From Thalassomonas sp. M1454 (GTDB taxonomy: Bacteria; Pseudomonadota; Gammaproteobacteria; Enterobacterales; Alteromonadaceae), in assembly GCF_007097525.1 (NCBI RefSeq), contig NZ_VKDD01000002.1, positions 839,994 through 903,993 of the forward strand: DNA of 64,000 nt. Direction: 5' to 3'. A model generated the notes under the pieces. The model saw only the letters and a program-made list of their open reading frames with translations, searched no databases and had not been told where the DNA came from. This document shows, piece after piece, positions 36,037 to 44,918 of this stretch. The translations under genes were made by a program, and so were the position numbers. Position 1 is the first letter of the stretch; every line of letters begins with the position of its first letter.

Positions 36037-36061
36037 AGCCTCTTAAATTCATTAAGAGGCT
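36037..36061. terminator. Intercistronic hairpin after scoB
   Basis: AGCCTCTTAA and its complement form a perfect 10-bp stem with a five-base loop, 11 bases after the scoB stop. No U run follows, so it looks like a stabilising or partly terminating element. Confidence 0.5.
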
Positions 36062-36156
36062 AACTTAATATCAAAGTAAAAAATAAAAAGTAGTTTTAGC
36101 TACTAACCAAGCTAAAAATTGCACCTAAAACCAATTAAATAAATATAGGAAAAATT

Positions 36157-37341
36157 ATGAGTAAACGTGAAGTAGTATTTTTAAGTGGTGTACGTAGCCC
36201 TATCGCTGACTTTGGTGGTTCGCTAAAAAACATCGCGCCAACAGACTTAGCAGGAAAAATGGTAGCAGAAGCTTTATCTCGATCGAACGTTAATAAAGAT
36301 GATGTTGGTCATTGTGTTATTGGTAACGTTACTCATTCTGATCGCCGTGACATGTACATGAGTCGTGTAGCTGCACTTAAAGGTGGCCTACCAGAATCAA
36401 CTCCTGCACTTACGGTAAACCGCTTATGTGGTTCTGGTTTACAAGCTGTTGTTTCAGCAGCACAACTACTGCTATTAGATGACTGTGATGTTGCCGTTGC
36501 AGGTGGCGCAGAATCTATGTCTCGTGTACCTTATTGGTCACCATCTACTCGTTTTGGTACAAAAATGGGTGATGCCCAACTTGTTGATCCTATGGTAGGA
36601 GCTTTAACTTGTCCTATCAATGACACTCACATGGGCATAACGGCTGAAAACGTAGCTGAGCAATGGAACATTAGCCGTGAAGAGCAAGACGAAGCCGCTG
36701 CAGAATCTCACCGCCGCGCACAAAAAGCCATTGAAGAAAATCGTTTTGATAGCCAGTTAGTCCCTGTTGAATTAAAAACACGTAAAGGTGTAGTTGAATA
36801 CAAAACAGACGAACATGTTCGTTTTGACTGTACAGCTGCAGATATGACTAAACTTCGCCCTGTATTTAAAAAAGACGGTACAGTAACAGCTGGTAACGCA
36901 TCAGGCATTAACGATGCGGCTGCGGCATTAGTTATGGCTGATAGTGAATACGCTAAAGCAAATGGCTTAAAGCCGCTTGCTAAATTAGTTGGCTATTCGT
37001 TTGCTGGTGTTGCTCCAGAAATTATGGGTATTGGTCCAGTTCCTGCGGTAAACAAGTTATTAGAAAAAACCGGCATTAATAAAGATGACATTGATGTATG
37101 GGAGATTAATGAAGCATTTGCAGCGCAAGCTCTAGCGGTATGTAAAGACCTAGAACTTGATATGGCTAAAGTTAATCCAAACGGATCTGGCATATCACTA
37201 GGCCACCCTATTGGTGCAACTGGTGCTTTAATCACAGTTAAAGCAATTCACGAGCTTGTACGTGTACAAGGTAAATACGCAGTGATCACTATGTGTATTG
37301 GTGGTGGTCAAGGTATCGCTGCTCTGATTGAAAGAGTTTAA
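36157..37341 (+). CDS. Acetyl-CoA acetyltransferase (thiolase)
   Basis: The 394-residue thiolase has the acyl-accepting cysteine C91 in NRLCGSGLQ, the second-site histidine H350 in GHPIGATG and the base cysteine C380 in MCIGGGQG, plus NEAFAAQ. Type II biosynthetic/degradative thiolases of this size split acetoacetyl-CoA into two acetyl-CoA. The position after scoAB supports acetoacetyl-CoA as substrate, though broader 3-ketoacyl-CoA use is possible. It has its own ribosome site (TAGGAA) and a terminator at 37372. Confidence 0.92.
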   Translation: MSKREVVFLSGVRSPIADFGGSLKNIAPTDLAGKMVAEALSRSNVNKDDVGHCVIGNVTHSDRRDMYMSRVAALKGGLPESTPALTVNRLCGSGLQAVVSAAQLLLLDDCDVAVAGGAESMSRVPYWSPSTRFGTKMGDAQLVDPMVGALTCPINDTHMGITAENVAEQWNISREEQDEAAAESHRRAQKAIEENRFDSQLVPVELKTRKGVVEYKTDEHVRFDCTAADMTKLRPVFKKDGTVTAGNASGINDAAAALVMADSEYAKANGLKPLAKLVGYSFAGVAPEIMGIGPVPAVNKLLEKTGINKDDIDVWEINEAFAAQALAVCKDLELDMAKVNPNGSGISLGHPIGATGALITVKAIHELVRVQGKYAVITMCIGGGQGIAALIERV

Positions 37342-37371
37342 AAATTAATTTTCTCTTCAATCTCATAATTC

Positions 37372-37394
37372 AGGTGGCTTAGGCCACCTTTTTT
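37372..37394 (+). terminator. Rho-independent terminator of the thiolase gene
   Basis: AGGTGGC/GCCACCT stem with a TTAG loop and six T, 30 bases after the stop. Confidence 0.92.
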
Positions 37395-37509
37395 ATTTTC
37401 AATATTACACCGCTATTAGCAAAATTCATTATTCACACCTACACTAATTACCTCTTTAATTAAATTTATATTAATTATTTTTTAGTGGATTAATTACTTA
37501 AAAACAATA

Positions 37510-38499
37510 ATGACTGCTGCCAATCATGACAATTGTTGCCGATATGCTGATGAACAAGGTTTTACCTGTTCAGGCATTGCTAGTGATTCTGGCTGGTGTT
37601 ATTGGCACGATCCAAACATAACTAAAGACCATCCGCAGGACAAAGAAAACCTACAAGAATATGCTCGTAGCGGAGGTATGACTCGTGGCTTGAGCTTAAA
37701 TAATGCAAAATTAAGCGGCATCGATTTAGTTAACCATCATCACAAAAATGGTTTTGACTTTAGTCACTGTGACTTTTATAGAGCCGACCTAACTAATGCC
37801 CATCTTTTCAATATAAATTTAAAACACGCAAGTTTAATGAAAGCCGAGCTTTGCAGCGCCAATATGCATAATGCCAATTTACATTATTGCAATTTATTAG
37901 GCGCACACTGGCACGATACAAAAATAAAAAACTTTGATATTGGCGATGAATTAATACAAGAAGTTCAGGCAGCTAAGGCTATTGAAGATTTTGATTTAGT
38001 ACTAGCTCAAGACTTATTCGAACAGTCAGAAGAAATATACAGAGATTTACGTAAGCACTCCGAAAGAGAAGGTATCTTTACCTTATCAGGACGATTTATC
38101 CAGAAAGAATTGACCATGCGTCGTTATCAAATGCCGAAACGCTCACTTGCAAGAGGGATGTCTAAGGTTGTTGATTTATTTTGCGGTTATGGTGAAGAGC
38201 CAATAAGAGTAGTTAACTTCTCAATCATCTTAATTTTGATTTGCTCAATGCTTTATTTTTTTACTGGAATTCAATTTGAAGGTAATACCTACTCTTATAA
38301 CTCAACGCAAAGCTTTGAAGAGAATATCATGCTGTTTTTGCATTGTATTTACTACTCGATAGTTACCTTTACCACATTAGGTTATGGCGACATAACTCCG
38401 GTGGGCATATCACGAGCTATTGCCGCGACCGAAGCTTTTACCGGAAGCTTCACAATTGCTTTATTCGTGGTGGTTTTTGTCAAGAAAATGACCCGCTAA
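37510..38499 (+). CDS. Pentapeptide-repeat / two-helix K+ channel fusion
   Basis: The 329-residue protein joins three parts. Residues 9-34 hold a Cys/His cluster (CC...C...C..H) seen before pentapeptide regions. Residues ~60-140 are pentapeptide repeats (A/C-D/N-L/F pattern, e.g. YRADLTNAHLFNINLKHASL). Residues 237-325 form a two-helix pore: TM1, the selectivity filter TTLGYGD (288-294) and TM2. The filter is intact, so a potassium-selective channel is expected, presumably tetrameric. The soluble repeat domain may sense or tether, but its ligand is unknown. It is convergent with pldA across an inverted-repeat element that begins right after the stop. Confidence 0.9.
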   Translation: MTAANHDNCCRYADEQGFTCSGIASDSGWCYWHDPNITKDHPQDKENLQEYARSGGMTRGLSLNNAKLSGIDLVNHHHKNGFDFSHCDFYRADLTNAHLFNINLKHASLMKAELCSANMHNANLHYCNLLGAHWHDTKIKNFDIGDELIQEVQAAKAIEDFDLVLAQDLFEQSEEIYRDLRKHSEREGIFTLSGRFIQKELTMRRYQMPKRSLARGMSKVVDLFCGYGEEPIRVVNFSIILILICSMLYFFTGIQFEGNTYSYNSTQSFEENIMLFLHCIYYSIVTFTTLGYGDITPVGISRAIAATEAFTGSFTIALFVVVFVKKMTR

Positions 38500-38501
38500 A
38501 A

Positions 38502-38568
38502 ATCAAGAGGGTCAGAACAACTTGATTCATACCTTACGATAAGTTCAAGTTGTTCTGACCCTCTTGAT
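38502..38568. repeat. Inverted repeat element copy 2
   Basis: Perfect 24-bp arms (38502-38525 and 38545-38568) around a 19-base spacer. The core here is GAGGGTCAGAACAACTTGA, one base different from copy 1, and the opposite arm has the matching change. It begins 3 bases after the channel stop and lies between convergent genes. Confidence 0.9.
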
Positions 38569-38581
38569 AATTTCTGTTTTG

Positions 38582-39616
38582 TTAAAGGATATCTGTAATC
38601 GCGATACCTATACCAAAGGTTTGTTGGTTATGATTGTAATCAATTAAACTTTCACCATAACCGGTAAAGTATTGCGCATAACCACGTAAACGGCCCCAAA
38701 GCGGAAATGTCATACCTAACTCTAAAGCACCTTTGTGAGTGGCAAAGTTTTGGCGAATGCCCATGCTAAACTCTAAGTTTTCATATTGATAAGCTGCGCC
38801 AAATTGAAAGTAGCCCATGTAGTCCATGATATCTGGGTTGTCATCGCCATCAGGATCTAGCGTACCATCTTCTAAAACTTCTTTTTCATCTTCAGATAAA
38901 CGATACCAAGGCTTTAGTGATAATAATAAATTCTCTTTTTCCCAAAGTAAGTTTAAGTAAACACGGTTCCAACTTCTTGAAAATGCATTAGAGCGACCAT
39001 TTGACTGATGCTCAACACCCATAATTAAACCTGTGTTACCTCCCATTGGATGCCAGTCTAAACCGGTAATGTAGAAAACTTCAGGTAAGTAGTTAGTTTC
39101 ACGAAACGGCTTAGAGATGTTCTCTGAGTAAACTTGCCACCATGAATTTAATGTCATACCAAAGTACAATCCATCACCTTCAGTAAATAAGTCGCCACCA
39201 TTTAAAGGCACTTTTAGACTTAATTGATACTTAGATTCATGATCTTCAATATTATCAGACCACTGTGGCGCTGCATCACGGTAAACTTCAGTATTGCGAT
39301 TATCGGTAATTGAAACTGGTAAAATATAATTCATTCTATGTGGGGTGATCACATGCGAGTTATATTTACTGGCATTCTCGCTAATAATACGTTGCGAGAA
39401 AGCACCTTGAGTTGGATCATTTTGAGGTTGTTTTACTTCAATCTTACACTCTGCGCGGATTTGTGAAACAAGTGTATTAGCATTTACTTCTTTAAGCTTT
39501 TCAATAACACATTGCTCAACATCGGCGTCAGTAGCAGCGGCTTGAACTAAAGCTGTAGGAGCTATCAATAAAGCGGCTAACGAAGCTTTAAGGGTGAGTT
39601 GTTTAAAACTAGGCAT
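38582..39616 (-). CDS. pldA: Outer-membrane phospholipase A1 (OMPLA)
   Basis: This outer-membrane beta-barrel hydrolyses phospholipids that appear in the outer leaflet when the membrane is disturbed. The 344-residue precursor has a signal peptide (about residues 1-26). The active-site block is EHQSNGRSNAFSRSWNRVYLN in part: the histidine and serine in HQSNGRS and the asparagine in SWNR match E. coli PldA. Activity is known to depend on calcium and dimerisation. Residues 30-75 carry a cysteine pair (C36, C56) absent from E. coli. The C-terminal sheet ends in a hydrophobic residue. Monocistronic. Confidence 0.92.
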   Translation of the reverse strand: MPSFKQLTLKASLAALLIAPTALVQAAATDADVEQCVIEKLKEVNANTLVSQIRAECKIEVKQPQNDPTQGAFSQRIISENASKYNSHVITPHRMNYILPVSITDNRNTEVYRDAAPQWSDNIEDHESKYQLSLKVPLNGGDLFTEGDGLYFGMTLNSWWQVYSENISKPFRETNYLPEVFYITGLDWHPMGGNTGLIMGVEHQSNGRSNAFSRSWNRVYLNLLWEKENLLLSLKPWYRLSEDEKEVLEDGTLDPDGDDNPDIMDYMGYFQFGAAYQYENLEFSMGIRQNFATHKGALELGMTFPLWGRLRGYAQYFTGYGESLIDYNHNQQTFGIGIAITDIL

Positions 39617-39810
39617 ATATTACTACTCTGAAATGTCCTGCCCTTGAAAAAGGGAAGGAATGGTTTGTTATTATTATCTGCATATTAACAAAAACCAACA
39701 AAGTTTAAAGCTTTAGCTACAACATATTTACCATAATTTAGTTTTTAGAGACTTAAATATAAAATTCACCAATTAATTTAGATTTTTTATCAGGAAAAGT
39801 CAGCGTAATA

Positions 39811-39834
39811 AAAAGACCACATAAATGTGGCCTT
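39811..39834 (-). terminator. Rho-independent terminator of the Bax-like gene
   Basis: On the minus strand AAGGCCACAT pairs with ATGTGGTCTT (one G-U pair, four-base loop inside) and runs into TTTTTATTA, 24 bases after the stop. Confidence 0.85.
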
Positions 39835-39857
39835 AATAAAGTCAAATTGTAAGCTGT

Positions 39858-40802
39858 TTATTTTCTTACTAAATGAATCAATTTTTCTTCTGATAAATAC
39901 GCTTCATCAACATCTTGTAATTTATTGTATGAAATCATTTCATGCAAACCATCTATATAAGCCTGACCACGCTCTGAATACTTATCAAGCGTATTCGCTA
40001 GCTCCATACCCGTAATTTTTTTGTTGCTATTACGCAAATCAGCTCTTAGTACTCGTAGTTTTTCATAAGCACCAGTGGTGTTGATGTTCTTCATGTAGCC
40101 TTCAACTGACGCTAATGGACTGTCAAAACGAGCTAAACCATAATCACCAAGCTCTTTACGCTGTTGTTTTGGTGTCATGCCATTTCCTGAAAAATCCCAT
40201 TGACCAAAAAAGGCATTGCCCTCAGAAGTAAATCTTGAAGTACCCCAACCGCTCTCTTCTGCAGCTTGTGCAAGTGCTAATGATGGTGGAATAATATCTA
40301 CCTGTATTAATAAACGAGCACGTTTTTCTTCATCCATAACGTCTTTTTCATCAGATATAACACCATATTTAAGGCCAAGCTCTTTCAAATTTTGACTATC
40401 AAGAGCCGCTGTTTTTATTTCTTCGCGTTCTAACAAGATTCTTTCGTTAGAAATTAAAATAAGTGGCGCCATTAATCTAAAGAAAACTTGTTTCTTGGTT
40501 TTAACCGGCATATGACTTGATGTTTCTTTCCAGCTTTCACTAAACTCATCAAACGATAAACGAGGCACTTCACGGTTACCTTTAGCCCAACTTTCACTCG
40601 TATAATCGTGTTCTTTAAATAAAGCTTCTAAATCGTTTAACGACCCAATTTCTACTACCGTTGGGTTTTTCATTGCAGTAATGGCAATGTTATCTTTATC
40701 ACTTGTAATCGGATCTTCAATTTCAGGCGCTTCTGAACAAGCGGCAAGTACTAGTGCAGTTGATATTAAAGTTAAACGAAGTATTTTTTTTGTATTTGTC
40801 AT
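39858..40802 (-). CDS. Bax-like glucosaminidase-domain lipoprotein
   Basis: The 314-residue precursor has a lipoprotein signal (LVLAAC, C22). The C-terminal two-thirds is a glucosaminidase domain of the Bax group: PSLALAQAAEESGWGTSRF (with the catalytic-region glutamates), then GNAFFGQWDF and ASVEGYMKNINT. Relatives act on peptidoglycan or are associated with its turnover. The upstream small gene at 40862 is 59 bases away on the same strand. It ends in a terminator. Confidence 0.85.
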   Translation of the reverse strand: MTNTKKILRLTLISTALVLAACSEAPEIEDPITSDKDNIAITAMKNPTVVEIGSLNDLEALFKEHDYTSESWAKGNREVPRLSFDEFSESWKETSSHMPVKTKKQVFFRLMAPLILISNERILLEREEIKTAALDSQNLKELGLKYGVISDEKDVMDEEKRARLLIQVDIIPPSLALAQAAEESGWGTSRFTSEGNAFFGQWDFSGNGMTPKQQRKELGDYGLARFDSPLASVEGYMKNINTTGAYEKLRVLRADLRNSNKKITGMELANTLDKYSERGQAYIDGLHEMISYNKLQDVDEAYLSEEKLIHLVRK

Positions 40803-40861
40803 GAGTGCTGTTTCCTTTTACATTATAGAAAAAGTATAACAGCAATTTTCAATTTAACTGT

Positions 40862-41143
40862 TTAAGATATAAAGCCTTTTGTAAATTTCTTATAGAGTTC
40901 ATTGGCCATAATATAATCACCTTCTATTTCTTGCTCCTCGGCTCTTCTAATAAGCTCAATAATAAAGTCTTTATTACCTGCGCATGCTTGCTGGCAGATT
41001 TGTTCAACAGTGAAGATTGAAAGGTCTAAGCTTGGGAACTTGTCATTTACAGAAATTTTGCAATGCACATTGTTAATTTCAGACTTTGTTTGACTACCGT
41101 TTATTTTTTCTAACTGGATACGCATTTTATTTACATTAGTCAT
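40862..41143 (-). CDS. Small cytoplasmic protein of unknown function
   Basis: I do not recognise this 93-residue protein. It lacks a signal peptide and membrane segments. The second half is helical and acidic (FTVEQICQQACAGNKDFIIELIRRAEEQEIEGD), which suggests a small adaptor or regulator, but no family can be named. A ribosome site (AAGGAATT) precedes the ATG at 41143, supporting a real gene. It lies upstream of the Bax-like gene on the same strand with no terminator between, so the two may be co-transcribed. Confidence 0.6.
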   Translation of the reverse strand: MTNVNKMRIQLEKINGSQTKSEINNVHCKISVNDKFPSLDLSIFTVEQICQQACAGNKDFIIELIRRAEEQEIEGDYIMANELYKKFTKGFIS

Positions 41144-41406
41144 CAGTAATTCCTTTATTTAATGGAGAAATATTATCAACTTGATTGACGCTAAATAATC
41201 ATAGCGAAAGTTGATAAAGTAAGAATGAAAAGCTGATGAACAAATATGATGAAATATGACAATATGCAAATTAGTTAAAATTAAATAAAGGGTTTTAAAG
41301 TGCTATTAACCACTATAAATGCAAATAAAACTTAATAACAACATGAACGTATGCTTAGTTTCTTGGTACAATGTGGTATTAATTCAAAAAAATACTAGGT
41401 ACTCAA

Positions 41407-41730
41407 ATGAGTCAAGATCCTCTTCACGGTGTAAAATTAGAAGACATTTTAGTCAAACTCGAGAAAGAGTTCGGCTGGCAAAAGATGGGCGAGACCCTAA
41501 ACATAAAGTGTTTTGTTAATAACCCAAGACTAAAATCTAGTTTAACCTTTTTACGAAAAACCCCTTGGGCACGTAAAAAAGTTGAGATAATGTACCTAAA
41601 AACATTCTGTAAAGATCACCCAGCAACTAAGGGATTGATCCAAAAATTCATTGAGCAAAAAAATAGTACAGGTGCAGCAGCGCCTAAAAAGTCTGGCGGA
41701 TTTGTGTGGCCAACATCATTTGACAAATAG
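41407..41730 (+). CDS. VF530-family (DUF2132) DNA-binding protein
   Basis: The 107-residue protein matches the VF530/DUF2132 family throughout its first 75 residues: SQDPLHGVKLEDIL, FGWQKMGETLNIKCF, NPRLKSSLTFLRKTPWAR. A member of the family has a known double-stranded-DNA-binding helical fold. The tail (KNSTGAAAPKKSGG) is a short basic extension. It is upstream of the MacAB-like operon by 149 bases but lacks any functional tie to it. Confidence 0.9.
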   Translation: MSQDPLHGVKLEDILVKLEKEFGWQKMGETLNIKCFVNNPRLKSSLTFLRKTPWARKKVEIMYLKTFCKDHPATKGLIQKFIEQKNSTGAAAPKKSGGFVWPTSFDK

Positions 41731-41879
41731 TTAGCCTGAGCAATTTCAGCAACTTTGTAGATTCAAGAATATCGACTTTATTACTATTTTCTTATCCTAG
41801 ATCATCAAGTTAACTTAAAATTAACATTACAATAGCTATAATCTATTTCAGATTGGTTATTTTGACTAGGGATAAGGAA

Positions 41880-43016
41880 ATGTCTAAATTATTTAAGTGG
41901 TTCGCTCTCATATTCGCATTTATTTGCGTATTTTGGTGGTTATCAACAGAAAAGCCAATAGCTGTTGATGTTGTATACGCAGACAAAGGTATTGTCGAAG
42001 CAACTGTAGCTAATACTCGCGCAGGTACTATCACCGCCTGTTATCGTGCACGAATGTCCCTACCTATCGGTGGTCAAATAGCCGAAATCCCAGTTAAAGA
42101 AGGTCAAATTGTAGAGCAAGGACAATTGCTTTTATCTTTATGGAATAAAGACAAACAAGCAAAGCTCAACGAAGCAAAAGCAATTTTATTGACCAGTCAA
42201 AAATATCAGCAACGAGCCTGTATCGTTGCCGAAAACTCATTAAAAGATGCACAACGTCAAAAAACCTTATTAAAACAAAAGCTTACCTCGCAAGAAGTAC
42301 TGGATTCGGCGATAGCGACATCGCAGGCTAACCAAGCAAGTTGTGAAGCCGCAATCGCAGATGTTGAAGGCAAACATGCCATGGTCAATACCGTTATTGC
42401 TACTATCGAACAAACTTACTTGCATGCACCGTTTAAAGGAACGATTGCTGAAATTACAGGCGAAGTTGGCGAATATACCATGCCGTCACCACCTGGCGTA
42501 CCAACTCCCCCTGCAGTCGATTTGCTTACTCATGATTGCCATTATGTCCAAGCTCCTATAGACGAGGTTGATGCGGCAGATTTAGTTATTGGCCAACCGG
42601 TTCGTATTAGCTTAGATGCGTTTCGAGGTGATGAAATAGCTGGCACCCTCAGACGTATTGCACCCTATGTGCAAGATTATGAAAAACAAGCAAGAACGGT
42701 CACTATCGAAGTGGATTTAAATGAACATCGCGATCCACATTTTCTTGCCGGTTACAGTGCTGATGTAGAAGTAATATTAGATCGTAAAGAAAATGTTTTA
42801 CGCTTACCGACTGATTTAATTATTAACGATGAATACGTGCTTATCCTTAATGACAATGACACCATTGAGCAACGGCCAGTAACATTGGGCATTAGTAATT
42901 GGCAATACAGTGAAATACTCTCTGGTATTAGTGCCACTGAAAGAGTGATTAGCTCTGTTGGCTTAAGCGGCGTTACTGCTGGTGTGTTAGCACAAGATAG
43001 TAACTCGATAGATTAA
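41880..43016 (+). CDS. Periplasmic adaptor (HlyD/MacA-like) of an ABC exporter
   Basis: The 378-residue protein is anchored by one N-terminal helix (residues ~6-20, LFKWFALIFAFICVFWW) and has the membrane-fusion-protein order: a lipoyl/barrel half (LPIGGQIAEIPVKEGQIVEQGQLLL), a short coiled coil (about 90-165), then the second lipoyl half (APFKGTIAEITGEVGE) and beta-barrel. I choose ATG 41880, behind TAGGGATAAGG; the frame is open to 41853. It is the first gene of a four-gene operon with an ATPase and two FtsX/MacB-type permeases; the substrate is not apparent. Confidence 0.9.
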   Translation: MSKLFKWFALIFAFICVFWWLSTEKPIAVDVVYADKGIVEATVANTRAGTITACYRARMSLPIGGQIAEIPVKEGQIVEQGQLLLSLWNKDKQAKLNEAKAILLTSQKYQQRACIVAENSLKDAQRQKTLLKQKLTSQEVLDSAIATSQANQASCEAAIADVEGKHAMVNTVIATIEQTYLHAPFKGTIAEITGEVGEYTMPSPPGVPTPPAVDLLTHDCHYVQAPIDEVDAADLVIGQPVRISLDAFRGDEIAGTLRRIAPYVQDYEKQARTVTIEVDLNEHRDPHFLAGYSADVEVILDRKENVLRLPTDLIINDEYVLILNDNDTIEQRPVTLGISNWQYSEILSGISATERVISSVGLSGVTAGVLAQDSNSID

Positions 43017-43025
43017 GGATTAATA

Positions 43026-43727
43026 ATGACAGGTCCCTTAATCGAGCTTACCGATTTGAATAAAACTTATTTAGTTGGAGAGCAACCTTTACAAGTATTA
43101 AATCAAGTTAATCTAATCATAAATCAGGGTGATTATGTGTCTATTATGGGCCCTTCTGGCTCAGGTAAATCCACCCTATTAAATATGATCGGTATGTTAG
43201 ACAGAGCAGATACTGGCGAATATTATTTAAACTCAACCCCTACCGTAAACATAGCTGAAGAGTTACGAGCAAAATATAGACGTGAGCATATAGGTTTTAT
43301 TTTCCAAAACTTCCATTTGATCCCAAGATTAAGTGCCAGAGAAAATGCAGAGCTACCTTTAATGTTAGCTGGTATTGGTGCAAAGCAAAGAAAGCAAAAA
43401 GTTCAGAATGTATTTACAAAATTAGGGATTTTAGAACGCAGCGAGCATTTACCTAAACAACTCTCTGGAGGGCAAATGCAGCGCGTAGCCATTGCTCGAG
43501 CTATGGTAATGGAACCACAAATATTACTTGCTGATGAGCCAACCGGTAATCTCGACCAAAAATCAGGCCTTGAGGTAATTAATTTATTGGAAGCATTAAA
43601 CAAGCAAGGCGTAACATTAATTGTCGTTACTCATGACAGTGATCTCGGTAAACGAGCCAAGCGCCAACTTACTATGGTTGATGGCAAAATAACTCAGGAT
43701 ATCATTAACAATGCTTCTTCAGGATAA
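43026..43727 (+). CDS. ABC exporter ATPase (MacB/LolD type)
   Basis: The 233-residue ATPase has Walker [10 protein letters not shown] (about 42-50), the Q loop [10 protein letters not shown], the signature [14 protein letters not shown] (about 145-158), Walker [12 protein letters not shown] and the H loop VVTHD. The [16 protein letters not shown] style block and size are those of the MacB/LolD family, which powers mechanotransmission-type export rather than import. It begins 9 bases after the adaptor and overlaps the next permease by 17 bases. Confidence 0.93.
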   Translation: MTGPLIELTDLNKTYLVGEQPLQVLNQVNLIINQGDYVSIMGPSGSGKSTLLNMIGMLDRADTGEYYLNSTPTVNIAEELRAKYRREHIGFIFQNFHLIPRLSARENAELPLMLAGIGAKQRKQKVQNVFTKLGILERSEHLPKQLSGGQMQRVAIARAMVMEPQILLADEPTGNLDQKSGLEVINLLEALNKQGVTLIVVTHDSDLGKRAKRQLTMVDGKITQDIINNASSG

Positions 43728-44916
43728 CTGGTTATATAGCTGGCAAGCGTTAATTCGCCATAAATTAAGAACCGGTTTATTGCTACTGGCTGTAGCGATA
43801 GGTGTTACATCGGTTTTACTATTAACCAGTTTAGGTGAAGGTGCGAGACTATTTATAGAAAAAGAGTTTTCGGCATTAGGCAACGAAGTAATGATAATCT
43901 TGCCAGGTCGCAAGGAAACTACTGGTGGCTCTGTACCTATTTATGGCAGCACACCAAGAGATCTTACTATTGAAGATGCTGTTGCTATGGAAAAGATCTC
44001 TACAGTTAAAGCTATTGCACCGATAATCGCCGGAACTTCACTGTTAAGTTACCAAGGAAAAAGCCGTGAGGTTATAACCCTTGGCAGTAGCACAGAAATA
44101 TTTTCAGTTCGCAAGCTAAGCTTACAAACAGGACGAATGTTTACCAGTAAAGCTAAAGATCCTGCGCAAGCTGTTTGTGTATTAGGCTCAACTATAAAAC
44201 AAGAATTATTTGGCAATAAGAAAGCTATTGGCGAATGGGTTCGATTTTCAGGCCAACGTTTTCGAGTGATAGGGGTATTGCAAGAGCGTGGTGAATCTAT
44301 GGGCTTAGATATGCGTCAAATGGCGATAATACCAATTAGGTCCGCTGAAACCTTATTTAACTCCCCTGCTTTATTTCGAATTTTAATCGAACTTAAACAA
44401 TCAGGGAGTGAGTTATACACTGAAAATAAATTAATGGCATTAATTAAAAAACGCCATGAAGGTGAAGCGGATATTACCGTATTAACACAAAACTCATTAA
44501 TGAGTTCTTTTAATAATATTCTCACTTTAGTCACCGCAAGTATCGGTGCCATAGCGGCAATTAGTTTAGTCGTTGCTGGTTTTTTAATTATGAATGTTAG
44601 CTACGTTTCCGTTTCAAGGCGTAAACAAGAGATCGGCTTATTAAAAGCTTTAGGAGCCACGGCACAAGAAGTTAAAGTTTTATTTTTAACTGAGGCTCTA
44701 CTACTGGTTAGTTTAGGCGTAATTATTGGCTTATTCTTTGGCTATGCGGGCACTAGTTTTGCGGCTTTGTTATGGCCAGAATTTCCTCTAAGTATTCCGC
44801 TTTGGGCAACCTTTGCAAGCATTGTAATTGCTCTTGGTGTTGGTTTGTTATTTTCCTGGTTACCGGCTTCACACGCAGCCAAACATGATCCTGTCTTAGC
44901 TCTGAGAGGTTTATAA
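43711..44916 (+). CDS. ABC exporter permease 1 (MacB/FtsX type)
   Basis: The 401-residue permease has one N-terminal helix (about 20-40), a large periplasmic domain (about 50-270) and three C-terminal helices (about 275-300, 325-350, 363-385): the MacB topology without a fused ATPase. The block SRRKQEIGLLKALGA is the coupling region for the ATPase. It overlaps the ATPase gene and ends 2 bases before the second permease. The two permeases align along their length and probably form a heterodimer. Confidence 0.9.
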   Translation: MLLQDNWLYSWQALIRHKLRTGLLLLAVAIGVTSVLLLTSLGEGARLFIEKEFSALGNEVMIILPGRKETTGGSVPIYGSTPRDLTIEDAVAMEKISTVKAIAPIIAGTSLLSYQGKSREVITLGSSTEIFSVRKLSLQTGRMFTSKAKDPAQAVCVLGSTIKQELFGNKKAIGEWVRFSGQRFRVIGVLQERGESMGLDMRQMAIIPIRSAETLFNSPALFRILIELKQSGSELYTENKLMALIKKRHEGEADITVLTQNSLMSSFNNILTLVTASIGAIAAISLVVAGFLIMNVSYVSVSRRKQEIGLLKALGATAQEVKVLFLTEALLLVSLGVIIGLFFGYAGTSFAALLWPEFPLSIPLWATFASIVIALGVGLLFSWLPASHAAKHDPVLALRGL

Positions 44917-44918
44917 CA

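Noticed and set aside
41319-41519. 66-residue frame ahead of VF530
   Set aside because: It overlaps the well-supported VF530 gene in another frame and has no recognisable content.
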